Positions 1-10,686 of a DNA stretch of 29,924 bases are shown piece by piece. Within the stretch, counting starts at the first letter, position 1. Each line of letters opens with the position of its first letter. This stretch comes from Folioceros fuciformis (lineage: Eukaryota; Anthocerotophyta; Anthocerotopsida; Anthocerotales): contig JBNGIO010006165.1 in assembly GCA_049999805.1 (NCBI GenBank), forward strand, positions 194,470 through 224,393. The letters are read 5' to 3'. Both the position numbers and the translations under genes were made by a program. The notes beneath the pieces are model-generated. The model was not told where the DNA came from. It did not search any database and was given only the letters and a program-made list of their open reading frames with translations.

Positions 1-1394
1 GTATTACATGTTGGCGAAAAAGAATAAGACTACATTTATGTCCTTCACTATATTTTCTACATATGCTTTCTATACAAGCTACTTTAATTCAACATGAATT
101 GTTTTCTTAAAACATGAATATGTTATGTACTTTCTACATGTAAACTATGTGATCTTCCTAAATGTTTGAAACTACATAGAATTTACATATTTTCAAGTAT
201 TTTAAAATATAATAAATTAAATGAAAAATAAATATTGAAACCACAATGCAAGCATAGGAGTTGATAATGAATGAACTTAATGTATAATCCACATGACAAA
301 ATGGTACCATAGTTTTCAAATTGATTAGATGTGAAAACTTTGCCTGAGATGATGATGCATGAGATGATTGATTGACTTGTAACTCATAACATGCATAAAC
401 AAGGTCTTCCATAACATCTTAAAAAACAATTCTTCTTCTGGGAGTAAGGAGGCTTGCATGATATTCGTATTTTTTAGAATAAAAAGTAACCAAGGCTCCA
501 TAAACTTAAACACATTTTCTACACATCCAATAATGGTCATAATGGTATTACTTATGTAGCCATAATTATAATAAAAATAAAAAACTAAACCACCTCTCAA
601 GTCCTTGGTACACTCCAGAAAGCGCTGCTCTCTATAGAACTTGAACCCCCAAGCGCTGCTCCCAACAGAACTTGAACCCCCATCCTTGCAAAAGCCCAAA
701 TGCGCGCGGAGTTACTTAAAGTAGATATGGTCCGTGGAGCTTCAAGGGACAAACCGAAACAACCGGTTACAATGGGTTAAAGTGAGAGAGTGTGCGTTGT
801 CGTTCAGGGCACATGTGAACCCGGACGACGCAACTCCGGCTCAGATTAGGCCCTCGCCGCCCTCGGGGTTCGGGTGCGTGCGAACCCAGCCTGAGACCCG
901 ACTGGGAGAATCATAGGCCGTACGACTACATCGTGAACATGTAGCTCTGTAGCCTGGTTGCAAATCGGACGTACCCCCCACCTCGAACTCACGGCGCTGC
1001 AGTGACCAAGATGGCAACACGGCCCTTGCATGCCATCTTACGCCATTCTGGCAGGGAAATCTGCATGGGATGATCGGGATGCCGGCAGTACGCGGGTATG
1101 GAGGAGGCAACTCCATGGATGTTCAGGATTCCACACTTCCTGCACTGGGGCATCCTAGAATCCTCCAGTACCCGGGGTGTTCGTGCGCTTCTCCTCCAGC
1201 TTGACTGGAACGCCTGGATCCGTGATTGCCTCTTCTTTCCCACACGATCGGAACCAAGTGACGGTACCGTAACTCTTGGAGACTGGATATTCCCAGAAAC
1301 CTCTGAAGTAAGGCCCATAAGGGTGCAAGGAAGCTTGTGTCCGTAACTGGTAGAATTTCCCTCTGTTGGGATTTCCAACGGAAATGTATGTCCG
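1..1394. other. Gene-free left edge, AT-rich then GC-rich
   Basis: From 1 to about 700 the DNA is AT-rich and I see no coding signature on either strand. From about 720 to 1394 it becomes GC-richer and has short open frames on both strands, none with a recognisable domain. The right part most likely holds the promoter and 5' leader of the PPR gene that starts at 1395. I found no clear transposon ends or RNA gene. Confidence 0.5.
621..682. repeat. 31-bp direct tandem repeat, two copies
   Basis: Two adjacent copies, 621-651 and 652-682, both begin agcgctgct and end cagaacttgaaccccca or tagaacttgaaccccca. They differ at a few positions in the middle. This is a small local duplication in non-coding DNA. 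Confidence 0.8.
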
Positions 1395-3611
1395 ATGTGC
1401 AGCATCATCCATCGTCCTCTGTTGTGGAGAAATGCATCGATGTGCACGGCATCCGATCACGACAGGCATGGCAGCATGGCTGTGTGGAGCCGTGCAGTTG
1501 AGTCCCGCAAAGGGCGTCAGGACCCGTTGGGGGGACGGGGACTGTCTCTGTGGAACCAAACAGGTGGTGAGAAAGGAGGAACAGTTCTCGCTCAGCTGAG
1601 ATGGAGGAATCAAGGTTCGGCAGACAATGAAGCCGCCAAGTGCAGCACCTTTTCATCGAACTCAGTCCGGCAGATAGGATTTTTGGCTGGAGACGGATCT
1701 TCCAGCCAGTCTCGAAGATTGGACGTGCAACTGGCTGCTCTGGCTACGGAACCAACATCCAGGTGGGGCGTGTCTGAAATGGGCGTACGCCCTGGAATGG
1801 TGAGCCAACTTTGTGAGAAGGGGCAGCTGCGTGAGGCCGTTGAAGCTTTGGGATGTTTGGTCTACACAGACACTCATGTTGCCAAACCGATTTTGTATGC
1901 GGTTTTAAAAGAGTGCGTGGTGAAGAACGATTTAAGCCTGGCACGACGGTTTCATGCCCTCATCGTGAAGAAGGGATATGATAGGGCGGATACGTTCTTG
2001 TGCAACCACATCCTGCGAATGTATGCTTCTCATGACAGATTGCAAGAGGCCATGGATGTGTTCAATACAGTGGCCAAACCAGATGCCTTCACGTGGTCTG
2101 CCATAATTTCTGCACATGTCAAGCGCGGGCAGGATAAGGAGGCTATGCAGCTTTATCATCGGATGAGAATGTCCTGTGTGAAGCCAGATGGGCATGTGTT
2201 TGTGGCAGCTCTGCAGGCTTGTGCGAGGGGAAGAGACCTGAAGTCTGGACAGGAGGTGCATGCCCATGTGTTGGCCAGTGGCGTTGAGCGTGATCAGTTT
2301 GTGTGTTGCTGCTTGGTGGATATGTATGCAAAGTGTGGCAGCCTGGAAGACGCTGAAAGAGTGTTCGACGGGCTTTCTCGGAAGGATGTGGTGATGTGGA
2401 GTGCCATGATAGCAGGATATTCCCAGCTGGCCATGGGTGATAAAGCCCTTCGTCTTTATAGTGCTATGCAAGCAGAAGGCATGGCTGCACCCAATTCTGT
2501 GACATTTGTATGCCTCCTGCAGGCGTGTGCAAGTGTGGGCACTCGAGCCTTGGAGACGGGGAAGCAGTTGCATGCACAGGTTAAGGAACGGGGATTCCAT
2601 GCCGATGTTGTTGTAGGTGGGAGCCTGGTGAACATGTATGCAAAGTGCGGCAGCCTAAAGGATGCTCGAGTTGTGTTTGACGGGCTTGGTCACAAAAACG
2701 AAGTGACATGGACTGCTATGATTGCAGGGTACTCCCAACAGGGCATGGGGCACGAAGCCCTTCGTCTTTACTGTGCTATGCAAGAAGAAGGCCTGGCTGC
2801 AGCGGATTCTGTGACCTTCGTTTGTCTCTTGCAGGCATGTGCAAATGTGGCAGCTCTGCATCTCGGGAGGCAGCTTCATGCACAAATCAAAGAAAAAGGC
2901 CTTCAAGCTGACTTGTTTGTCGCCAGCAGTTTGATAAACATGTATGCCAAGTCAGGGTGTATGGATGATGCACAGGAGGTGTTTGACGCATTGCCCAAAC
3001 GAGACGACGTCACCTGGAATGCACTGATTGCTGGATATACCTTACAAGGAGAGAGTGAAAAGGTTTTTGACTTGGTTCGGAGAATGAGGCAGGATGGCGT
3101 CCAGCCAGCCGGCACTACTTTCCTTAGTTTACTCACAGTCTGCAGTCATACGGGTCTAGTGAAAACGGGGCAAGATTACTTCGAGGCCATGAATAGGCAA
3201 GATAGGATAAGTCCCACAGTGGAGCACTACACATGCATGGTAGATCTCCTGGGTCGTGCAGGCCAGCTGGATGAGGCGCTAGCTCTGGTAAGGGCAATGC
3301 CTGTCATGCCTGATACTCCAGTTTGGAGCACACTTTTGGGCTCGTGTCGAAAGTGGGGCAATGTGGAGGTGGCACGATATGCTTTTAATGAAGCAGTGAA
3401 GCTGGACAAGAAAGATGACTCCGCCTATGTGTTGATGTCAAACATATATACTGGTGCCCAGATGTTGGAGCAAGCACAGGAGATGCAGGCCTTGAGACTA
3501 CGAATCAGGGCATGGAAGCAACCAGGCCAGAGCTGGTGGACAGACATTCATGGACTGGTGCACAGTTTTGTGGTTGACATAAGGAATATAGCGGACGTAA
3601 ATGAAGCTTGA
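1395..3611 (+). CDS. PLS-class pentatricopeptide repeat protein, E-type C terminus
   Basis: Single-exon frame of 738 residues from ATG to TGA. From about residue 135 it is built of PPR motifs arranged as P, L and S repeats. Recurrent signatures are L..MYAKCGSL.DA..VFD, V.W.AMIAGYSQ.G and LLQACA, and the C-terminal part has the conserved HYTCMVDLLGRAGQLDEA and W..LLG.CR stretches. It closes with an E-type region (SAYVLMSNIYTG...W..G.VHSF) and has no DYW deaminase domain. Such proteins bind organellar RNA and take part in editing, splicing or stability in plastids or mitochondria. The first 130 residues show no motif and may include a transit peptide; a later Met could be the true start. Repeats 312 bp apart are unusually alike (see findings), and a decayed copy of the 3' end follows directly. 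Confidence 0.93.
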   Translation: MCSIIHRPLLWRNASMCTASDHDRHGSMAVWSRAVESRKGRQDPLGGRGLSLWNQTGGEKGGTVLAQLRWRNQGSADNEAAKCSTFSSNSVRQIGFLAGDGSSSQSRRLDVQLAALATEPTSRWGVSEMGVRPGMVSQLCEKGQLREAVEALGCLVYTDTHVAKPILYAVLKECVVKNDLSLARRFHALIVKKGYDRADTFLCNHILRMYASHDRLQEAMDVFNTVAKPDAFTWSAIISAHVKRGQDKEAMQLYHRMRMSCVKPDGHVFVAALQACARGRDLKSGQEVHAHVLASGVERDQFVCCCLVDMYAKCGSLEDAERVFDGLSRKDVVMWSAMIAGYSQLAMGDKALRLYSAMQAEGMAAPNSVTFVCLLQACASVGTRALETGKQLHAQVKERGFHADVVVGGSLVNMYAKCGSLKDARVVFDGLGHKNEVTWTAMIAGYSQQGMGHEALRLYCAMQEEGLAAADSVTFVCLLQACANVAALHLGRQLHAQIKEKGLQADLFVASSLINMYAKSGCMDDAQEVFDALPKRDDVTWNALIAGYTLQGESEKVFDLVRRMRQDGVQPAGTTFLSLLTVCSHTGLVKTGQDYFEAMNRQDRISPTVEHYTCMVDLLGRAGQLDEALALVRAMPVMPDTPVWSTLLGSCRKWGNVEVARYAFNEAVKLDKKDDSAYVLMSNIYTGAQMLEQAQEMQALRLRIRAWKQPGQSWWTDIHGLVHSFVVDIRNIADVNEA

Positions 3612-3798
3612 AATCATCTCTCATACTGGTGCCCAGATGTGGGAGCAAGCACAGGAGATGCAGGCCATGAGACTAAGAATCAGGGCCTGGAAGCAACTAG
3701 GCCAGAGCTGGTGGACAGGCAGGCACGGACTTGTGTTCATTTTGTGGTTGATGTAAATAAGGAAATATCGTGGAAGCGAATGAAGTTGAAACCATCTT
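3449..3798 (+). repeat. 175-bp tandem duplication of the PPR 3' end
   Basis: Copy 1 (3449-3623) holds the last ~54 codons and stop of the PPR gene. Copy 2 (3624-3798) repeats it with substitutions and small indels; for example, gatgttggagcaagcacagg at 3461-3480 reappears as gatgtgggagcaagcacagg. Copy 2 is outside the reading frame of the gene and has its own stop codons, so it is a 3'-UTR or downstream pseudo-repeat. Confidence 0.9.
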
Positions 3799-4499
3799 TC
3801 TCTTTAAAGACAAGGGTATGCTAGGCACTCATCACGGGCAGACATCCCTGACGATGGGATGGAAGCTCATTTTTACGGGCAGGGCTGGCAGGGTTGGCAC
3901 ACTGCAACGGCCTGAAGAACAGCGCAGACGCAGGATGCGAGTTGGATAAATGCAGTCAGGGACCGGAAAATGTTTCTATGAAGTGTAGGAAACCCCAGGG
4001 GCTGACTTCCTACATGGCTTAGACAAACTGCAGGCATTTGAAACACGGCAACAACGCGCCCATCTCATCCACCCGCTTCCGCAGTACGCCGTTGTCCCTA
4101 GAGCTGCGGGCACTCACGGAACAGGTCGGTCTAACTTAGCAAGGAGGGACTTGAGTTAGCCATGTTGGAGAAAAGGTGAAGGATGATGAGGATGAATGAA
4201 CTCATGGAAGGTGCAGATGACAGCGCTCGTGGACGTCTTCCAGATAGAATGAGTGACTTGTGCTATTGCAGACAGAATGAGTGACTCACGGTTTCGGAGC
4301 TACGACTGCAAGAGCACTCCAATGCTTATCAAGTCAAATGCAGTACATGTGTCTGCTATCCAGAATTCCCAGAGCACACAATTCACAAATATATGAAACC
4401 CAGGCCAAGCGTTTTCAGTTTAGGTCTGCGAATGATGGAAACTGAAGTAACGAAGCTTCCAACGGTGATTCTCCACTCCATACTGAACCAGATCTGTAC
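3799..4499. other. Convergent 3' intergenic region, PPR to arabinofuranosidase
   Basis: This stretch lies between the 3' ends of two convergent genes. Short open frames occur but none shows a domain or splice-supported exon. A short direct repeat (cagaatgagtgact, near 4243-4286) is the only structure I noticed. Confidence 0.5.
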
Positions 4500-7400
4500 T
4501 TACATCTCCGCGCGCAGCACACCTGCTATTTGTAGATCTAAACACACTATGGAGTGCCCCGGCAAAAGGACTTGCATCTCTGTACTTGGATTGGAGAGCA
4601 CGCTTCTCTTCGGAACAACCTGTCCAAGAACATGCTGTGTATTGGGTGCAAAGTCCTTCTGTGGAGGAAACGGCCAAAGAAACACATGATATCGATAAAG
4701 GCAAGCAAGGTAATCACCTTCTGCGGATGATTGAAGGAGTTCTCATCCATGACATTCTCCGAGGACAGGACAGTCATGGATGATTTAGCTGACAACCCGT
4801 CCAGACCTTCGACTTCCAAATGCAGCGTCAGTAAATCAGCTCCGAAATTGACGATCTGCAAAAGTTCAAAGGGACTTAATAGCCTGCAGATTCTTCCCAG
4901 GTAGCAGAGGGAGTTGTAAGAGACGCTACCTTGATTACTAGGAAGTCACTTTGTTCAGTAACATCATGCCTGCGCAAAGCTGACGCTGCGATTGCGGAGG
5001 TGCTTGTGCTGGTATCTGCCTCTAGATAGAAAGGCAGTAAGGTAGCTCCATTTGAATGCTGGAACAATTTCTGAACCCAGTAACTAGGAGTTCCGTATTG
5101 TTGCCAGGAGTTGAAGACAATGGCGTCTGGATTCCATCTGCCTCCACAAAAATGAAGATGCAAGTGGCATATATGAACACGGCAATAGGAGCAATCGTCT
5201 CACGTCAATGGAAGATCCATAGAACCAGGATGGCAAATACCTTCTGTCGTTCTCATTGACGAACAGAGGTGCGTAACTTGCCATTTCCACGACGTCGCTG
5301 GTACAGGATACCAGCATCTTAGATCAAGAAATAGCTTGCCTCAAAGAGAGCATATTTGCAAATTCTGGTGTCTCCCTCCAGGACTGTTCAGCCCGCATGT
5401 CTCACCTGTTGAGCTCCATTCCTATCATGAAAGCTGCTTCTCCAAGAGCGGCCAAGAGGCTGCCTGTCCCTGAATCGGAGCCTACAACAGCGTACTCACT
5501 GACAAACACCTACATGGTGGTGCAAATCAGACTGGCAGAAATTGGAGATGTGACAGAAAAATGTTCTGAATAACCTGTCAAGAGATCCACTGCAGGGATG
5601 GTTACCTTGGGTCCAACTCTCGAGACATAATCGAATTCATGACTCATGGCAAACAGATTCGTTGCTGTGGTGTAGATCTACAAGAGCAAGAGAAAGATGA
5701 GTTTATGCTATGGAACCTGAAGAACAGTGGCCTGATGGAACAGTGAGTTACATGAAAGTCATAAAGATCTGCAGGATGATCCAGAGGTCCTAAAGTTGCA
5801 TCGCAGTTCGAGATGAGCTTGATATCGGGATAATCCCTTTTGATGGCAGCGTAGAACTCTAGATAGTTCCCTGAAATGAGCACAAGGCAGAGGTTATCCA
5901 ACAGCTTGCAAAGATTTGATGAGTGTTACAAATGGACAGCAAAGTCAAATTGGCATGTTACGAACTCTACCTACGTAGTTCAGCTTCCCACAATCCTCAT
6001 TGCCGATAGCAATGTAACGCAGCGGAAAGGGATCAGGGTGACCCATTTTTTCACGTAATGAACCCCACTCAGTGGTCACATCGCCCCTAGCAAACTCTAT
6101 GCCATTAAGGGTGTCCTGCGTAACAACCGCAGCGTATATTTATTTGGGCAGTCTGACTACTGAACGGGGCGACAGGTTTGCCATTGCGGTTACCTTAATA
6201 AACGGGGCAATCAGCGACGTGGCAATCTCGTCACTGTGGCTGATACCTGTGTAATCAACAGGCAGTCGATCAGTGACGTCCCCACTGCAGAAGTGGCACA
6301 ACTGGAACAGGCGCCTTATGCTAATGCTTGATTACGCATTGAATCCCTGGAGCTGGCTTTACCGTTGTTGAAAACCCAAACCGGCAGGGCACCCAAGTCC
6401 TCTGCTAGCTGCAGGATCCAAACACATAAAAAAGTAAGCAAGGATTGCCGTTATCAAGGATCCGAATCAGGATGCTGCACCAAATGTCCCAGTGACATAC
6501 TTGCAAATACTCAAAGTATCCAAGACCATCATCTGACCAGTAGTCCCAGACATCTCCCAAGTGACCAGGCCGCTCCTCCCAAGGTCCCACAGTTTCTTTC
6601 CAGCGCCAAGCATTAGCCAATCGACCTCCCTCCACGTAACAACCACCTACAGTAACATCACCTCCCGTTAGGACATATTGCCCTGAGACTTGTTCCCAAA
6701 CAAATCTACTAGCCATACAATTGAGGAAAGGATAGGAAAACCTGGGAATCGAAGGAAGGCAGGGTTTAAATCCGAAAGCATAGTAGCAAGCTGCTTGCGA
6801 AAGCCATGTCCCTGCACATGGCACCCCCTCGAAATTTTGGAACAGAATCGATGAGCCACTTGAGCAGCGACGAGGTTTTAGATAAAATAAGCACAACCCA
6901 GAGATACTACCTTATAAGTATCTACAGGCATAGCCGAAATCTGATCCAACCAGATCGTTCCTTTGTCCCTGCTAAGCAACAAAAGCCTTGCTTGATGGTC
7001 CGTTGCTGTTGCTTGTAGAGTCAGCTCCTGTCGGCTCCACCGACTGGCGGACACGCTGTCGACACTGACCGTAATGCAAGGACATCAGTATCAAAAAACG
7101 CTGTCCCCAGAGTAACAAAGGGAAGAACCATAGGAGCCATCCGTCTTACATCAAATACTGCTGCGCCAGAATCTGCAGCCCATCCGACGAGGTAAATGCG
7201 ACAGATAGATTCACTGCACCTTTGGAGAGCAGCCAGAGGACAACCTTGTACTCGTTAGGGGCAGATATGTCCTGGAAAAACGAACGACAGCTTTCATTAA
7301 CTTCGTGCGGTCTGGAGAACAGCAGCGGGCATCAAGGAAAGACACCGAGTTGTTGTACCATGCCCCAGAAGCCTGGATTCGCCGTACCAACACCGCCTTC

Positions 7401-8080
7401 AGGGCACGGATTCGAGCCGACTGAATTGCATAGAACATCCAGCCGCAGAGCCACAGGATTCCGCTGGAAACATGATGACCTATCAGTCTCTAGAGCTACT
7501 TGTGTTCCGTCCCCAACTTGATACCAAGGAGCTATGTTGGATGGTGTACTCTGACCACCTGCCTCGAAGCCTTTTCGGAAGAAGGTTTTGATTTGATTCA
7601 GAAAAACGTGTGGAAGGTCACTAACTGCACAAGGAAGGATGCGTTCGCCGTACATTACCCCGATTGCTCACCAATTCTGCCCAGATGCCACCAGCTCCTG
7701 CATGATTGATTTCCTACCGAGAACACACAGCGGTGCACCACCTCAACCAACGGTTCTCAGCAAATGAATTCGTTTCCAACAGCAGGAAACCAACAACCTC
7801 AGATGCTTAGATTCCCAAGCTAGCCAACCTCAAAGAAGATCCCAAACAGTGTAGGAGGGATGAGCCGGCCTTTGTGTGCAGGATCAACCGTCAAGGTGAG
7901 ACCTCCGTCGGGCTCAGTGTCGGCCTCTGCGTGACCCTCGTCGATTGCTCCCACTGTCACCAGATGCACAACAACTACAGGCAGTGCCAGCAGCAGCAGA
8001 ATCAGGCCCCCCAACAACCGACGATTGTTCCGCGACGGACCGGGCGTGCATGTTGCGCTCAAATTCATCATGCAAGACAT
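4500..8080 (-). CDS. GH51 alpha-L-arabinofuranosidase, 17 exons, one apparent frameshift
   Basis: Exons: 7829-8080, 7659-7713, 7359-7570, 7159-7271, 6910-7064, 6742-6811, 6501-6646, 6363-6408, 6194-6246, 5971-6115, 5752-5870, 5606-5677, 5406-5509, 5241-5297, 4930-5137, 4718-4855, 4500-4658. The ~700-residue product matches plant ASD1-type enzymes end to end: N-terminal signal-anchor (about residues 22-45), LFGIFFEEINHAGAGGIWAE, RGFEAGG, RWKETVGPWEERPGH, the acid/base Glu in IAIGNEDC, ISNCDATLGPLDHPADLYDF, and the nucleophile Glu in VFVSEYA. It would release terminal arabinose from wall arabinans and arabinoxylans outside the cell. The start is the first in-frame ATG after a stop. Exon phases agree everywhere except inside exon 5: near 6959-6961 one extra G separates two clearly homologous frames and would truncate the product. 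All other exons are intact, so this is either a sequence error or a very young lesion. Confidence 0.92.
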
Positions 8081-8537
8081 GATTGCCGCAAACAATCTTG
8101 AATTCCCAGACTAAGCAATGGCCTGATGCTCGAATTGTGTATCCTAGAACATGGTCGTCAACGCTCTCGGATAGCGAATTTCGAGGGGCATGATCACCAA
8201 AGCAACAATCCTGGTCAAGTGGGAGGCGGCGTTCGCAACAAGAGCGTGGGCAGTGGGTCCGGCACACACCAACAAGATCACCACGCATGCTGCAAGAACG
8301 AGCCGATAACGTGGATGCCCGGGTTGGTACCATGTCCCACAGACAGATGGACTGTCACAGCAGTCTATCGCATCGGGCAAAAATCTTCCTGATAAACGGA
8401 TGACGCATTGAACAGTAATTTATGCATATATTGTATGTTCATGGCACACATCTTTGTTGCAATAGTATTGGCATCGTCCGACGTGAGCAGGCACTGCCGC
8501 TTGTCATCGAGCAACGTTTGTTCAAAGTCACGACTCA
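8081..8537. other. Spacer between XS-RING stop and arabinofuranosidase start
   Basis: Both flanking genes read leftwards, so these 457 bases must hold the 3' UTR of the XS-RING gene and the promoter and 5' leader of the arabinofuranosidase. The part next to the arabinofuranosidase start stays open upstream of the ATG only to a TAG near 8116, which supports the ATG at 8080. I see no other gene. Confidence 0.5.
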
Positions 8538-10686
8538 CTACCACTGGATCTCGTCATAGCGTTTAGGCTTCGTGGCGAGCTTTCTTCTACAGATGGGACA
8601 GGCCTTGCCCAACTTTTTCCTGCGAAAGAGATTCATTGCGCATTCAAAGCAGACTTTGGCATGACCGCAGTCCACCATGTAGGCCCTGGGATGCTCGTCG
8701 TCAAATTCCTCCAGGCATACAGCACATTCAACCGACATTTCAGGCAGCCCGGGTGCTTCCTTCCTGATGACCGTTCTCGCTTCTTCAGCCTGCTTCTTGA
8801 TAGTCTCCTCCTCCTCGAGCCACTTCTTCAGTACTTCCTCCTTCTCAGATCCGAACTCCTTCATGAGCTCCACTTCAGCCAGCTTATGCTGATCGATCAG
8901 CTGCATCTCCTCTTGACGGGCCTTTGCAAGCAACTCATCTTCCGCCCGACGAAGATTTTCCGCAAAATTCTGGGATTTGGCCCACATCTCCAGTTCCTTC
9001 TCGAACCGACCTCTCTGTGAGTTCTCCTCCAGCGCTTTCACCTCCCCCTGCAGAGCGCTGACTTCAGTCTCCAAATCCTTGATCTCCTTGAGTCTCTTGA
9101 TCTGCGCTTGCTGCAGCTGTGCCTCGTTCTTCAGCATTCTCTGCCTCATGTCACGCTCACGCTCCGCGCTCCTCGCTTTGAATACTTTCAGCTGCGTGGT
9201 GAACTGATCATCCAGCTCTGCCAGCTTCTTTGCAAATGCATCTTCCAGTAGTTCCCGTCTGTTCTTGAGGTTTTGCAGCTCCGCCTCCTCGCGTACCAGG
9301 AGATCGGCGACACGCATCTTCTCGCATTGATACTGCTTATGGCTTTCTGTAAAATTGGCAACAGCAAAACTTTCCTCACGGATCTTGGCTCTATCTTGCT
9401 CTTGCTCCTGTTTAGTCCTTTTGGCATAGACATTCACCTTCTCCTCCTTGCTCTCCACAGACCAGCTCAGCAGGTGCCTATGCGGGTCAGTCTCCTCCAT
9501 GTCCTCCGGCTTGGCGAAGTAGCCGAACAATTGATGAGCCACCGAAAAATCGTCCTCTATCCTTCTCCTCCTCTTCCTGGAGCAGGACAACGATTCCGGA
9601 CTTCTGGAATCCTTCCATCGCAGCCATTCTTCCCGTCCCTGCCTATGCGATGCAAGCTTGTCCGTCAGGTGCTTGGCATGAACATATCCAGCCTCCGAAG
9701 CAGGAAAGACCATGAGATGTTTGGAGCCGCCACGGACACGAACTTGAAGTATTTTGTCATACTTGAGGTCCTGGAGATGATGCTCAAGGCGTTGCTCGAT
9801 GTGAGGTGGCAGATCGGACTCCCCCTTGGAGTCGGCAATGATAACCGTGGGAGGCCAGACAATGGAATCATCAGGTTTCTCCGGACGCAACGTCCGTCCT
9901 CCATCGATCTTGCCGGCCTGGCGTTCACGCACTCCGAGGACCTCTAGAAGCGCTCTGTGGTATCCTCGATGCTGATGCTGCCTCTTCTTCTTGAACTTGT
10001 CGGCATGGTTGATCAGAGCAGTCCATCCTTTGAAGCGCTGCGTTGTCGGACAAATGTGGCACACAGTTTGCTCCCGGTCTCCGATCACCCGAGGCTTCTC
10101 ATCCCCGCAAACCTCACGGACGAATTTCTGCAGCCTCGGCAGCCAGTACTGATACGCCCTCTCCCGAATCAAGCGCACTTTGTCGTCGTCTTCACTGTCG
10201 TACTCCTCCTCGTCGTCCTCCCCCTCTTCCCGGCCTTCCTTCACTTCCCCTTCCTCCTCCTCGACATTGTAGACGCCAAGCCAACGACAGTCCTCCATTC
10301 GCACCTCCGCCGCAGCTGCAGCCGGAGACGCTGCATCCGAGTCTCGCTGATCAGCAACTGCCTTGCGCGTATCAGGTGCTTTTTCAATTGGAAGAGGATC
10401 AGTCGACTGGGAACGAGAAAAGGGGGCAACGCCTTCCCCAGGATGCAGATCCCTGTCTCGTTGCCATTTCCGGACCCGATCCCTGGTGGACTCATCTCTA
10501 ACCTGGTAGGCCTTCCCACTGCCGTCATTGTGCTGCAACGTCTTGTGGTGATGCCGTTCCTTATTATAGTCTACCAGGTGGAGCGTGGAGGATCTGTAGG
10601 GCTGACAGTTGGCCCCAGGTGAGTGTTAACATCTGCGGGATCCACGAGAAGGCTTTCCCCCACTGCTGTTCTTATTACCTCCCCAT
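8538..10686 (-). CDS. zf-XS / XS domain / coiled-coil / RING finger protein
   Basis: Two exons, 10679-10686 (8 coding bases) and 8538-10593, give 687 residues. An acidic stretch (about 113-141) precedes a zf-XS-like zinc motif (CHICP...HAD, about 181-202). An XS-like RNA-recognition fold follows from about 247 (IVWPPTVIIADSK) to about 382 (LFGYFAKPEDMEETDPHRHL). Residues about 400-610 are a long coiled coil. The end is a C3HC4 RING (626-675: CAVC, CGH, CFEC, CPIC). XS and zf-XS domains belong to SGS3 and the IDN2/FDM proteins, which bind double-stranded RNA in trans-acting siRNA production and RNA-directed DNA methylation; those proteins do not carry a RING. A RING E3 ligase role tied to small-RNA or RNA-protein complexes is inferred. 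The start rests on phase match and a strong context (gccATGG) in the tiny first exon, because the long frame itself has no upstream ATG. Confidence 0.86.

Noticed and set aside
989-1613. Overlapping minus-strand frames upstream of and inside the PPR start
   Set aside because: No recognisable domain, no splice logic, and they run antisense to the PPR 5' part.
8081-8095. Upstream start for the arabinofuranosidase at 8095
   Set aside because: That codon is TTG; the first in-frame ATG is at 8080.
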